A stretch of DNA of 64,000 nucleotides from Flavobacterium succinicans LMG 10402 (GTDB lineage Bacteria > Bacteroidota > Bacteroidia > Flavobacteriales > Flavobacteriaceae), in NCBI RefSeq assembly GCF_000611675.1, contig NZ_JATV01000008.1, positions 1-64,000 of the forward strand. The letters run 5' to 3'. The position numbers were made by a program, and so were the translations under genes. Below the pieces are notes generated by a model. The model searched no databases. It was given only the letters and a program-made list of their open reading frames with translations, and was not told where the DNA came from. Below are positions 1 to 7,773 of the stretch, in pieces. Position 1 is the stretch's first letter. Each line of letters begins with the position of its first letter.

Positions 1-1
1 T

Positions 2-87
2 GCTCGGATGGTGAAATTGGTAGACACGCTGGACTTAAAATCCAGTGAACAGCAATGTTCGTGCGGGTTCAAGTCCCGCTCTGAGTA
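2..87 (+). tRNA. tRNA-Leu (anticodon UAA)
   Basis: A full cloverleaf can be folded. The 7-bp acceptor stem pairs bases 2-8 with 80-86 and includes two G-U pairs. The anticodon loop CTTAAAA gives anticodon TAA. There is a long variable arm (class II), and the T arm is GCGGG-TTCAAGT-CCCGC at 63-79. CCA is not encoded, since CAA follows the discriminator base. Base 1 could pair with base 87, so the 5' boundary is uncertain by one base. Confidence 0.95.
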
Positions 88-91
88 CAAG

Positions 92-123
92 AAAGCTTCA
101 AACTATGTTTGGAGCTTTTTTTA
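92..123 (+). terminator. Rho-independent terminator after tRNA-Leu
   Basis: An 11-12 bp stem (aagcttcaaac with gtttggagctt, one G-U pair) and a short tatg-type loop are followed by a run of seven T residues, directly downstream of the tRNA. Confidence 0.8.
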
Positions 124-201
124 TTTATGACAAATCCTACTGTCACTCTTAGGTGAACGCAAAAAAAATGATTCTAAAAACATTAATGTAAATTATAAAA
201 T

Positions 202-549
202 ATGGGCGCTTTTGTGATCAGTAAACGGTTTAATGACACCTATAAATTTGTTTTTACATCTCGTAAAGGGAAAGTGATTTTTACCAGTCAAAGCTATGAG
301 TTGAAGTTTGAAGGGGAAGAAGATATTGAGTTGATTAAGGCTTCGGTAGGTGAGATGGTTTTTGTTAAGGTAAAATCTGTGAAAGGGATGTATTTTTTTA
401 AGCTTTTGTTGGGGGAGCGTCATTTGGCTACTAGTAGAAAGTATACCACCGAATTGCGATTGATTAAGGGGATTAATGAAATTAAGTCTTCTGCAGTTAG
501 TTCTGAGGTTTTGGACTTCTCGGATAATGATTTTGTTTTTCCAGATTAA
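202..549 (+). CDS. DUF1508 (YegP-like) domain protein
   Basis: This 115-aa protein resembles the DUF1508/YegP family, small proteins built from two tandem beta-beta-beta-alpha units. The first unit starts with FVISKRFNDTYKFVFTSRKG and continues to IELIKASVG. The second carries the expected 'FFKLLLGERHLATSRKYTTE' pattern (about residues 64-83) followed by a helix ending GINEIKSS. The second unit is more diverged than usual. There is no signal peptide or membrane segment, so it is probably cytoplasmic. The biochemical role of the family is not established. It stands alone between the tRNA terminator and a perfect 17-bp hairpin at 716-754. Confidence 0.75.
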   Translation: MGAFVISKRFNDTYKFVFTSRKGKVIFTSQSYELKFEGEEDIELIKASVGEMVFVKVKSVKGMYFFKLLLGERHLATSRKYTTELRLIKGINEIKSSAVSSEVLDFSDNDFVFPD

Positions 550-715
550 TCGGGGTGGGGTTGTGTTGTTGCTGTGGTGCTGGTTTTTGGTTGTTGTGAG
601 CAGTGTAAATGGGTTGGGTGAATATTTGTTAGGTGTGTTTATTGGATAAATGTTGTTGATTGTCTAGGTGGTATTGTGTGTTGTGTTGAGGTCGAATCAT
701 TATGTTAAATTAGTA
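550..715. other. GT-rich non-coding stretch
   Basis: No gene is visible here. From about 557 to 690 the plus strand is almost free of C and rich in TG and TTG runs, which is unlike every other intergenic stretch in the window. See the separate finding. Confidence 0.6.
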
Positions 716-754
716 TAAAACAAAAGCTCAAGGATTTCTTGAGCTTTTGTTTTA
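716..754 (+). terminator. Terminator-like perfect 17-bp hairpin
   Basis: taaaacaaaagctcaag pairs perfectly with its complement at 738-754 around a GATTT loop. The A/T-flanked stem would work as a terminator on either strand. It most likely ends the transcript of the DUF1508 gene. Confidence 0.75.
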
Positions 755-761
755 TATGCAT

Positions 762-790
762 AAAAAAAGCCATCACATGGATGGCTTGAT
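762..790 (-). terminator. Terminator of the small lipoprotein gene
   Basis: Stem AAGCCATC / GATGGCTT with loop ACATG. Read on the minus strand it is followed by a T-run (bases 762-768), 20 bases past the stop codon of the lipoprotein gene. Confidence 0.75.
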
Positions 791-809
791 TTTTTCTGTA
801 ATTTAAAAA

Positions 810-1025
810 TTACTTAGCTGGAGCAGCTTCAGTTGTAGCAGCAGGTGCAGCAGCAGAATCAACTACAGTAGCAGCAGAATCAACAGCAGGTGCAGCAGCA
901 GAATCAACTACAGTAGCAGCAGAATCAACAGCAACTTCAGTTCCTTCAGCAGCAGCGTCAGCTTTTTTACAAGATACAACAGTTAATACAGCAACAGCAG
1001 CTAAACTTAAAAATACTTTTTTCAT
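810..1025 (-). CDS. Small Ala-rich lipoprotein with tandem repeat
   Basis: This 71-aa protein begins MKKVFLSLAAVAVLTVVSCKK. It has a type II signal peptide with lipobox VVSC, so it is predicted to be a lipoprotein anchored after cleavage before Cys19. The mature part is low complexity (VDSAATVVDSAAAPA repeated) and is encoded by a perfect 45-bp tandem duplication at 841-930. The start at 1025 is preferred over an in-frame ATG at 1160 because the signal peptide begins here and a perfect −7 promoter box lies at 1063-1070, between the two candidates. Similar small Ala/Val/Asp-rich lipoproteins are common in flavobacteria, and no function is known. Confidence 0.85.
   Translation of the reverse strand: MKKVFLSLAAVAVLTVVSCKKADAAAEGTEVAVDSAATVVDSAAAPAVDSAATVVDSAAAPAATTEAAPAK
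841..930. repeat. Perfect 45-bp tandem duplication inside the lipoprotein gene
   Basis: Bases 841-885 and 886-930 are identical and encode two copies of a 15-residue Ala/Val/Asp/Ser unit. Within each unit GCAGCAGAATCAAC recurs, so the locus is open to slippage-driven length change. Confidence 0.95.
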
Positions 1026-1062
1026 CTTAATTTTATTATAAAGGTTAATTATTAATTCGAGG

Positions 1063-1070
1063 CAAAGATA
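1063..1070 (-). promoter_or_regulatory. −7 box TATCTTTG for the lipoprotein gene
   Basis: Perfect TAnnTTTG on the minus strand, 38 bases upstream of the ATG at 1025. It is the Bacteroidota primary sigma-factor −7 consensus. Confidence 0.65.
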
Positions 1071-1196
1071 TAAAAAAATTAATACGCAAAATATTTTTTT
1101 GGATTTTTTTTGAATTATATCCTGTGCTCTCATTAGGGTACATTTCAAATAGTGTGCCAAACTATTATTTACCCCTAAAATAGTTATGGCTAGGGA

Positions 1197-3356
1197 TTAT
1201 TTTTTACTTTTTTTGTTTTTTTTAGGATGAACTAATTGTAGTTCCTCGATAAGATTTTTGGCACCTGCATACTTGTCAATTACAAAAAGAACGTATCTCA
1301 TGTCTACCATGATATTTCTGCAAATACTTGGGTCATAATAGATGTCGCTCATTGTTCCTTCCCAAACGCGATCAAAGTTAAGGCCGATTAAATTTCCTTG
1401 AGCATCTAGTGCTGGACTACCAGAATTTCCCCCTGTTGTATGATTGGTTCCAATGAAACAAACAGGCATTTTTCCGTTTTCAGCATAATTGCCATAGTCT
1501 TTGTTTTTGATGAGTTCAATTAATTTAGGAGAAACATCAAATTCATAATCGCCAGGGATGTATTTTTCCATTACACCATCCAAGTAAGTTACAGGGTTGT
1601 AGTAAACACCATCTCTAGGTTCATATCCTTTTACTTTACCATAAGTGACTCTCAGTGTGCTATTAGCATCTGGGAATATTCTTGATTCTTTTGTACTTAA
1701 TTCTAATTGTGCTTTCATATAGTTGCGTTGCAACTCTGTGATTTTTAAATTCAAAGCATCATAAGAAGGAGCTACTTCTTTTAAAAAGGCATCAGCCATA
1801 GATTTTACTAAAACAAAAGCAGGATCTAGATTGATTTTGCTAAGTACTGTTTTGGTGTCACCGGTTAGTAATTCTTTAGCGCCTGCATAAGAAGTAAGTT
1901 TAGAATTAGAATAGATGTTTTTGGAAAGTTGATTTACATCTATATTATTCAAAGAAGAAGGTAGAAATTGTTTTGGAGATTTCGTGGTGTATAAAACGAG
2001 TAGTTGTTCGAATACTTTTTCGTCTACTATTGGGCTAAAGTCTTTGTAGAAATCCCCTAATCCGTTGTAGAGATTGTTTTTTCTATCGGTAAAGGCTTGT
2101 TCTCCTTTAGTGTTTAGAATTTGTTCTAATTGATAGAATTTAAACGCAACAGAAAGTAGTTCGGTGTTTCTAAGTACGGTTTCGTTAAAATAGTCTCTTG
2201 CTAGAGCATAAGGCGCAATTTCATTGTAGTATTTTTCGAAGTCACTCAATAGTGTGCCGTATTCTTTTTGTTTGTTGGCTTTAATCACGTTTTCTTGAAA
2301 CTTCTTTTCTGCTTCTTTCTTTACCGCAACGGCATTCGATTTTTTGATCCCTAAAGTTTCACCTTGCCATTTTTTCCAATAATTAGCCGTCCCAGCGTAT
2401 TTTGAAGCGTATTGAATTTTGATCGCATTGTCTTTTCTCATGAAGCCATCCGCAACTTTTAGGGCTTGTTCTCTGATTTCTATTCGGGCAGGATTCAATT
2501 CGTTTGCAATTTGATTGATCGCAACAGAAGGTAAGTATTCATTGGTTTTTCCTGGATATCCAAAAACCATGGTGAAGTCGTCTTCTGCAATTCCGTCTAA
2601 AGAAATTGGTAAGAAATGTTTTGGAGTGTACGGAACATTGTCTTTTGAATAGGCTGCAGGACGATTGTTTTTATCAGCGTAAATTCTGAAAAGTGAAAAA
2701 TCTCCGGTATGACGTGGCCAAACCCAGTTGTCTGTATCGGAACCAAATTTACCAATTGATGTTGGTGGCGCACCAACTAAACGTACGTCTTTGAAGGTTT
2801 CGGTAACAAAAAGCAAGTATTGATTACCGTCGTAAAAGGTGCGAATTTTGTTTTCTTGCCAAGCTTCTTTTGGAAATGAATTGCTTAAAGCGCTAATGTT
2901 TTCTTGGATTTTCTTTTGCTTTTCGGCTTCATTTGATAGTGTATTTACGCCTTCCAAAACTTGTTTAGTAACATCTTCAATTTTTACAATAAAGGTAACT
3001 ACTAAATCTTTGTTAGGTAATTCGTCTTCCATTTTGAATGCCCAAAAACCATCGGCTAAGTAATCGTGTTCGGTACTAGAGTGTGATTGAATCTGTCCGT
3101 AGCCACAGTGGTGATTGGTTAATAAAAGTCCTTTTGGTGAAATTACTTCTGAGGTGCAACCTCCGTTAAAATGAGGAACAGCATCTTTTAAGCTTGATTT
3201 GTTGGTGTCGTAAATATCTTTAGCAGACATTTTCATGCCTAGGCTTTTCATTTCTTTTTCGTTCATCCCTTCTAAAAGCGAAGGAATCCACATGCCGCCT
3301 TGTTGGGCATAGGTTTGAAAAACAAAAAGGAGTAAGAGTAGTTTTAAAAATTTCAT
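1197..3356 (-). CDS. S46 family dipeptidyl-peptidase (DPP11-like)
   Basis: This 719-aa secreted or periplasmic serine peptidase of family S46 releases dipeptides from peptide N termini. A signal peptide covers about residues 1-17. The chymotrypsin-like triad is visible as TNHHC (His82/83), an Asp in the DTDNWVWPRHTGDF region, and TGGNSGSP with Ser645. Residue Arg663 in the NFDRVWEG motif lies 18 residues after Ser645, the same offset as Arg673 after Ser655 in P. gingivalis DPP11. That Arg gives DPP11 its Asp/Glu P1 preference, whereas DPP7 has Gly. I infer DPP11-type (acidic) specificity. The length fits the family (about 710-720). The downstream GNAT and waaA genes are functionally unrelated. 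Confidence 0.93.
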   Translation of the reverse strand: MKFLKLLLLLFVFQTYAQQGGMWIPSLLEGMNEKEMKSLGMKMSAKDIYDTNKSSLKDAVPHFNGGCTSEVISPKGLLLTNHHCGYGQIQSHSSTEHDYLADGFWAFKMEDELPNKDLVVTFIVKIEDVTKQVLEGVNTLSNEAEKQKKIQENISALSNSFPKEAWQENKIRTFYDGNQYLLFVTETFKDVRLVGAPPTSIGKFGSDTDNWVWPRHTGDFSLFRIYADKNNRPAAYSKDNVPYTPKHFLPISLDGIAEDDFTMVFGYPGKTNEYLPSVAINQIANELNPARIEIREQALKVADGFMRKDNAIKIQYASKYAGTANYWKKWQGETLGIKKSNAVAVKKEAEKKFQENVIKANKQKEYGTLLSDFEKYYNEIAPYALARDYFNETVLRNTELLSVAFKFYQLEQILNTKGEQAFTDRKNNLYNGLGDFYKDFSPIVDEKVFEQLLVLYTTKSPKQFLPSSLNNIDVNQLSKNIYSNSKLTSYAGAKELLTGDTKTVLSKINLDPAFVLVKSMADAFLKEVAPSYDALNLKITELQRNYMKAQLELSTKESRIFPDANSTLRVTYGKVKGYEPRDGVYYNPVTYLDGVMEKYIPGDYEFDVSPKLIELIKNKDYGNYAENGKMPVCFIGTNHTTGGNSGSPALDAQGNLIGLNFDRVWEGTMSDIYYDPSICRNIMVDMRYVLFVIDKYAGAKNLIEELQLVHPKKNKKSKK

Positions 3357-3391
3357 AGTATTTGTTATGGATTAGAATTGAGTTTTTGAAT

Positions 3392-3835
3392 TTATAATTG
3401 AAATTTCATAAGATTTCTTTTGTGAATGGTAAAGCCGTTTTTTAAGTACAGTTGTTGTGCTTTTTCATTGTGCTCTTCCACTTCTAAATACATCAATCGG
3501 AAGTTGTTTTTATGGCAAAATTCTTGAGTAAAAGCAATGGCTTTTTTTCCTATTCCTTTGCCTTGGGCCTTGGGTTGAAGGTATAATTCGTCTAAAAATG
3601 CAATTTTACCTTGGTATTCAAAACTAAAAATGAACGTTAGAATCACATAGCCGACTACTTCTTTATTGTATTTTATCAACCAACATTCTCCTAGGTGTTT
3701 GTCGGTAATGAATTCTTCAAATAATTCTTTGGCTACTAAAGCGTCAAAAGGGTAGTGGTCTATAGCGTAAAAATCTTTCATGAGTGCTGTAACGGTCTCA
3801 ATATCTTTTTTTTGTAGTAGCTCAAATTGAATCAT
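3392..3835 (-). CDS. GNAT family N-acetyltransferase
   Basis: A 147-aa protein with a complete GNAT fold. Beta-strand LDELYLQPKAQGKGIGKKAI (residues 81-100) contains the acetyl-CoA pyrophosphate loop (Q/R-x-x-G-x-G/A). The C-terminal YLEVEEHNEKAQQLYLKNGF is the usual motif B. The substrate cannot be inferred. The ATG overlaps the stop of the upstream Kdo transferase by 4 bases (ATGA), so the two are almost certainly translationally coupled in one transcript. Confidence 0.9.
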   Translation of the reverse strand: MIQFELLQKKDIETVTALMKDFYAIDHYPFDALVAKELFEEFITDKHLGECWLIKYNKEVVGYVILTFIFSFEYQGKIAFLDELYLQPKAQGKGIGKKAIAFTQEFCHKNNFRLMYLEVEEHNEKAQQLYLKNGFTIHKRNLMKFQL

Positions 3836-5064
3836 AAAATTTGATTTAAAATCGTTGTAGTTGCGCCTTTGTTGTTTTGCACATAAATGCTACAAATTTC
3901 GCCTTTTTCTTCTCTAGTTGTGGTATTATTTAACAATTCGTTAAATATTAACTCAAGTTCAGTCTTGTTTTTGATGGAAATGCAGCCTTTAATTTTTACT
4001 AAAGCTGTCGCTTCTGCAAAATGCGAATAATTTGGTCCAATTACGATTGGAATTCCAAAAGTAGCGGGCTCTAAAATGTTATGTACGCCAGGATTTCCAA
4101 AACCACCACCTACATAAGCAATGTCGGCATAGCTGTAGATTTTGGTTAAAATGCCAACTGTGTCAATAATAAAAACTTGTTGGTCAGATAGGGATTGATT
4201 TTCTTTTTCAGAAAATAAGACTGTCGGTTTGGTAATTTGTGCTCTTAATTTTGCTATTTGTTCTGCTTTTATATTATGTGGAGCAATAATGAATTTTACG
4301 TTTTCATTGTCGTATTCATTAATGTATTGAGTGATAATTTCTTCGTCTTTTGGCCACGAACTGCCTACAACAACTGTGATTTTGTCATTCTTGAATTCGG
4401 ATATGAAATCAAGGGTGTTATCTTTTTCTAAAATGGTACTCACACGATCAAAACGCGTGTCTCCAGAAACCAAAACATTTTGGTGACCAAGGCTTTGCAA
4501 GAGTTGTTTGGAAGATTCGTTTTGCACAAAAAAGAATTCAAAAGCGTCTAATGCTTTTCTGTAAAAGCCACCATACCATTTAAAAAACGCTTGGTTTTCT
4601 CTTAGAATTCCAGAAATCAAATAGGTTTTGATGTTTCGTTTTTTGAGTTCGTTTAAGTAATTCGGCCAATATTCGTATTTGATAAAGAAAACCAACTCGG
4701 GATTTACTAACTCAATGAATTGTTTGGCATTTTTTTGAGTATCCAATGGTAAGTAAACCGTGCAATCAGCCACAGTATTATTCTTTCGTACCTCGTAACC
4801 TGAAGGCGAAAAAAAAGTGACGATAATTTTATGAGAAGGAAATTTTTCTTTTAGTTGTTCAATAACTGGAAGTCCTTGTTCGTACTCGCCTAGAGAGGCC
4901 GCGTGAAACCAGATCGTTTTGTCGTTGGGCTGAATTTTATCTTTTAGAGTTTCAAAAACAATAGTGCGACCCTTAACAAAAAGCGCCATTTTTGGGCTAA
5001 AAAGCGCTACAATTTTTAACAGCAATCCTGCAAGACGAACAATGCAATTGTACAAAAAAAACAT
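3832..5064 (-). CDS. waaA: 3-deoxy-D-manno-octulosonic acid (Kdo) transferase
   Basis: This 410-aa GT30 glycosyltransferase adds Kdo to lipid A precursors at the inner membrane during LPS synthesis. The N-terminal hydrophobic segment (about residues 1-25) is the usual membrane anchor. FHAASLGEYEQG places the catalytic Glu at residue 60, the same number as in E. coli WaaA. The second Rossmann half contains VVGSSWPKDEE, FIIAPHNI and the nucleotide-sugar loop AYVGGGFGNPGVHNILEPATFGIPIVIGP (cited in parts: GGGFG, HNILEPA). The length matches the family. It is the first gene of a two-gene unit with the GNAT gene. Confidence 0.97.
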   Translation of the reverse strand: MFFLYNCIVRLAGLLLKIVALFSPKMALFVKGRTIVFETLKDKIQPNDKTIWFHAASLGEYEQGLPVIEQLKEKFPSHKIIVTFFSPSGYEVRKNNTVADCTVYLPLDTQKNAKQFIELVNPELVFFIKYEYWPNYLNELKKRNIKTYLISGILRENQAFFKWYGGFYRKALDAFEFFFVQNESSKQLLQSLGHQNVLVSGDTRFDRVSTILEKDNTLDFISEFKNDKITVVVGSSWPKDEEIITQYINEYDNENVKFIIAPHNIKAEQIAKLRAQITKPTVLFSEKENQSLSDQQVFIIDTVGILTKIYSYADIAYVGGGFGNPGVHNILEPATFGIPIVIGPNYSHFAEATALVKIKGCISIKNKTELELIFNELLNNTTTREEKGEICSIYVQNNKGATTTILNQIL

Positions 5065-5130
5065 ATGATTAAATTTTGGCTAAAATACAGTTTCTTTATG
5101 GTTTTTCATTGTGCTAAGGCATTAAATGAC

Positions 5131-5138
5131 TATTTTTG
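5131..5138 (+). promoter_or_regulatory. −7 box TATTTTTG, possible promoter of the DegT-type gene
   Basis: Perfect TAnnTTTG in the divergent gap between waaA and the aminotransferase, 68 bases before the latter's ATG. Confidence 0.4.
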
Positions 5139-5205
5139 TCTCACTTTTTTTCGAAAATAAATCAGGATATTTTCTCTTTATTTTCAAACTTTAAATTATT
5201 TTCCA

Positions 5206-6336
5206 ATGAAAAAAATCCAAATGGTTGACTTAAAAAGTCAATATGATAAAATAAAAGACGTAGTAAATAACTCAATTCAAAACGTTTTAGATACCAATGC
5301 GTACATCAACGGACCTGAAGTGCATACTTTTCAAAAAGAATTAGAAACGTATTTGGGAGTTAAACACGTCATTCCATGTGCCAATGGTACCGATGCGTTA
5401 CAAATTGCGATGATGGGATTGGGTTTACAGCCCGGAGACGAAGTAATCACTGCCGATTTTACGTTTGCAGCAACCGTAGAAGTGATTGCATTATTACAAC
5501 TTACCCCAGTTTTGGTAGATGTTGACATGCACAACATGAACATTTCTCTAGAAGCTATCAAAAAAGCCATTACTCCAAAAACCAAAGCGATTGTACCTGT
5601 ACATTTGTTTGGTCGTGCGGCCAACATGGAAGCGATAATGGCTTTGGCCAATGAGCATAATTTATATGTAATCGAAGATAATGCACAGGCTATTGGGGCC
5701 AATTGCAAATTCTCTGATGGTACCAAAAAGAAAGCTGGAACTATCGGTCATGTAGGAGCGACTTCCTTTTTTCCTTCTAAGAACTTAGGATGTTATGGCG
5801 ATGGTGGTGCTATTTTTACTAACGATGACGCTTTGGCACACACCCTTCGTGGTATTGTAAACCACGGAATGTATGAAAGATACCATCACGATGTGGTGGG
5901 CGTAAATTCGCGTTTGGATAGTATTCAAGCGGCAGTTTTGAATGCCAAATTACCATTGTTAGATCAATACAATAAAGCGCGTCAAGATGCGGCTCGCAAA
6001 TATACCTTGGCTTTTCAAGATCACGCTAATATCATTGCGCCAAGTATTTGTGACATCTGTGATTGCCATGTTTTTCATCAATATACCTTACGCATCATCA
6101 ATGCAGATCGCAATGGATTAATGCAGCATTTGTTGGATAAAGGTATTCCATGTGCTATTTATTATCCAATTCCATTGCACGCACAAAAGGCTTATTTGGA
6201 TCCAAGATATAAAGAAGAAGATTTTCCAGTTACGAATCAGTTGGTGCAAGAAGTGTTATCTTTACCTATGCATACTGAGCTTGATGATGAGCAAATTAAA
6301 TTTATTACCGATAGTGTTTTAGAATTTTTAGGATAG
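5206..6336 (+). CDS. DegT/DnrJ/EryC1/StrS family sugar aminotransferase
   Basis: A 376-aa PLP-dependent aminotransferase of the sugar nucleotide family (ArnB/WecE/WbpE type), which transfers an amino group to a keto-sugar nucleotide. CANGTDAL (58-65) binds PLP phosphate, and VIEDNAQAIGA (155-165) holds the PLP-contacting Asp and Gln. The internal aldimine Lys is K192 in SFFPSKNLGCYGDGG. The first residues, MVDLKSQYDKIKD, are a family hallmark. The likely pathway is an amino-sugar for LPS O-antigen or glycan, but the exact substrate cannot be read from sequence. It is followed by a repeat element and galE in the same orientation. Confidence 0.92.
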   Translation: MKKIQMVDLKSQYDKIKDVVNNSIQNVLDTNAYINGPEVHTFQKELETYLGVKHVIPCANGTDALQIAMMGLGLQPGDEVITADFTFAATVEVIALLQLTPVLVDVDMHNMNISLEAIKKAITPKTKAIVPVHLFGRAANMEAIMALANEHNLYVIEDNAQAIGANCKFSDGTKKKAGTIGHVGATSFFPSKNLGCYGDGGAIFTNDDALAHTLRGIVNHGMYERYHHDVVGVNSRLDSIQAAVLNAKLPLLDQYNKARQDAARKYTLAFQDHANIIAPSICDICDCHVFHQYTLRIINADRNGLMQHLLDKGIPCAIYYPIPLHAQKAYLDPRYKEEDFPVTNQLVQEVLSLPMHTELDDEQIKFITDSVLEFLG

Positions 6337-6337
6337 T

Positions 6338-6429
6338 TTTTAGGAGCTATTTCCTGCTGTACGCTGTATCTTGCTTGGTCTCGTAGAAAAAACGAGACCA
6401 AGCAAGGATGCCGCTTCCATCAGGGCTAA
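6338..6429 (+). repeat. Structured dispersed repeat, copy A
   Basis: Begins TTTTAGGAGC and ends CATCAGGGCTAA. It contains a perfect 15-bp hairpin (6370-6384 with 6392-6406, 7-base loop) inside an outer helix CCTG (6353-6356) / CAGG (6421-6424). The right arm AAGGATGCCGCTTCCATC is shared with copies at 10227-10331 and, more loosely, 46787-46877 and 59314-59421. It lies between the aminotransferase stop and galE. Confidence 0.8.
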
Positions 6430-6445
6430 CCCAAACCACACAATT

Positions 6446-7459
6446 ATGAAGATATTGGTTACAGGAGGCTTAGGCTTCATCGGTTCTCACACCGTAGTAG
6501 AATTGCAAAACAAAGGATTTGAAGTCCTAATCGTCGATAACTTATACAATTCGTCTATTGACGTTTTACAAAGAATCGAAAGCATATCTGGAATTGCGCC
6601 GCATTACAAAAACATCGATATGCGCGACAAAGCAGCCGTGCAGGCGCTCTTCAAAGAATATTCAGATATTGCAGGAGTCATTCATTTTGCAGCTTCCAAA
6701 GCTGTAGGAGAAAGCGTTGAGAATCCGTTATTATATTACGAAAATAATATTGCAGCCTTAGTGTATCTATTGCAAGAATTGCAACAAAAAGATGCAGCTT
6801 CCTTTATATTTAGTTCCTCTTGTACCGTTTACGGTCAGGCCGAAAAAATGCCTATTACCGAAGATGCTCCTGTACAACAACCCATGTCACCTTACGGGAA
6901 TACCAAAAAAGTAGGAGAAGAAATCATTAGAGATACTGCAAAAGCATCGTCTATCAATGCGATTTTATTGCGCTATTTCAATCCTATTGGAGCCCATCCA
7001 AGTGCCGAAATTGGAGAATTGCCAATTGGTGTGCCACAAAATTTGGTCCCATTTATCACGCAAACTGGAATTGGATTGCGCCAAGAATTATCGGTTTTTG
7101 GAAATGATTATCCAACGCCTGATGGTACAGCGGTTCGCGATTATATTCACGTAGTTGATTTAGCCAAAGCACACGTTATTGCTCTAGAGCGCTTGTTAGA
7201 CAAGAAAAATACAGAAAAAGTAGAGACTTTTAACTTAGGAACAGGTAAAGGAAGTTCAGTACTCGAAGTGATTCAGAGTTTTGAGCGCGTAAGTGGTCAA
7301 AAATTACCTTATAAAATCATGCCTCGAAGAGAAGGTGATATCACAGAAGCCTATGCCAATACCCATAAAGCCAACACAGTTTTGGGTTGGAAAGCCGAGT
7401 CTACGCTCGATGAAGCAATGGCAAGCGCCTGGAAGTGGGAACAAAAAATACGCTCGTAA
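6446..7459 (+). CDS. galE: UDP-glucose 4-epimerase
   Basis: A 337-aa short-chain dehydrogenase/reductase-type epimerase that interconverts UDP-glucose and UDP-galactose using bound NAD. The Rossmann motif GGLGFIG is at residues 7-13. SSSCTVYG carries the Ser of the catalytic triad, and PYGNTK has Tyr150 and Lys154 of YxxxK. The C-terminal NLGTGKGSSVLEVI and GWKAESTLDEAMASAWKWE are typical of GalE. The start at 6446 is chosen because the upstream in-frame codons run through the repeat element and the Rossmann strand begins at MKILVTGG. It is probably co-expressed with the aminotransferase for surface glycan synthesis. Confidence 0.95.
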   Translation: MKILVTGGLGFIGSHTVVELQNKGFEVLIVDNLYNSSIDVLQRIESISGIAPHYKNIDMRDKAAVQALFKEYSDIAGVIHFAASKAVGESVENPLLYYENNIAALVYLLQELQQKDAASFIFSSSCTVYGQAEKMPITEDAPVQQPMSPYGNTKKVGEEIIRDTAKASSINAILLRYFNPIGAHPSAEIGELPIGVPQNLVPFITQTGIGLRQELSVFGNDYPTPDGTAVRDYIHVVDLAKAHVIALERLLDKKNTEKVETFNLGTGKGSSVLEVIQSFERVSGQKLPYKIMPRREGDITEAYANTHKANTVLGWKAESTLDEAMASAWKWEQKIRS

Positions 7460-7496
7460 ATAGTACTCAGTGATCAGTAAAAAGTAATCACTAAGA

Positions 7497-7534
7497 AGCA
7501 CCAAAGTATCCATTGATAGTTTGGTGTTTTTTTC
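7497..7534 (+). terminator. Terminator after galE
   Basis: Stem CACCAAA / TTTGGTG extended inside by TATC / GATA around a CATT loop, followed by a run of seven T residues. Confidence 0.8.
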
Positions 7535-7578
7535 TTTAAAGAACTATTTGTAAATTCGTTAGGTAAAAATATAAAGGA

Positions 7579-7773
7579 ATGAGTGCTAAAAAAACATCCT
7601 CAAAATTGCCCAAAGTAGAAGAACCAGCTGTGGTTTATGAATCTTCGCAGGTGAAGCATAAAGGAATAGATAGGGCTACATTTGATTTCGATACGGAGTT
7701 CGCTAATGGATTGACTCCAGAAGAAGCAAAAGAAGAAGCTAAAAGAAGAATTAGAGCGTGGTGGGGAAAATAA
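7579..7773 (+). CDS. Putative antitoxin of a ParE-like toxin-antitoxin pair
   Basis: A 64-aa, charged, probably partly disordered protein. The C-terminal half LTPEEAKEEAKRRIRAWWGK is an amphipathic helix of the kind that wraps a RelE/ParE toxin. No DNA-binding domain is obvious. The gene is directly upstream of, and overlaps by 16 bases, a RelE/ParE-fold toxin gene, which is the main reason for the call. The family itself I do not recognise with certainty. Confidence 0.6.
   Translation: MSAKKTSSKLPKVEEPAVVYESSQVKHKGIDRATFDFDTEFANGLTPEEAKEEAKRRIRAWWGK

Noticed and set aside
1026..1160. Longer form of the small lipoprotein (116 aa)
   Set aside because: The signal peptide starts at 1025 and a consensus −7 box lies within the extension.
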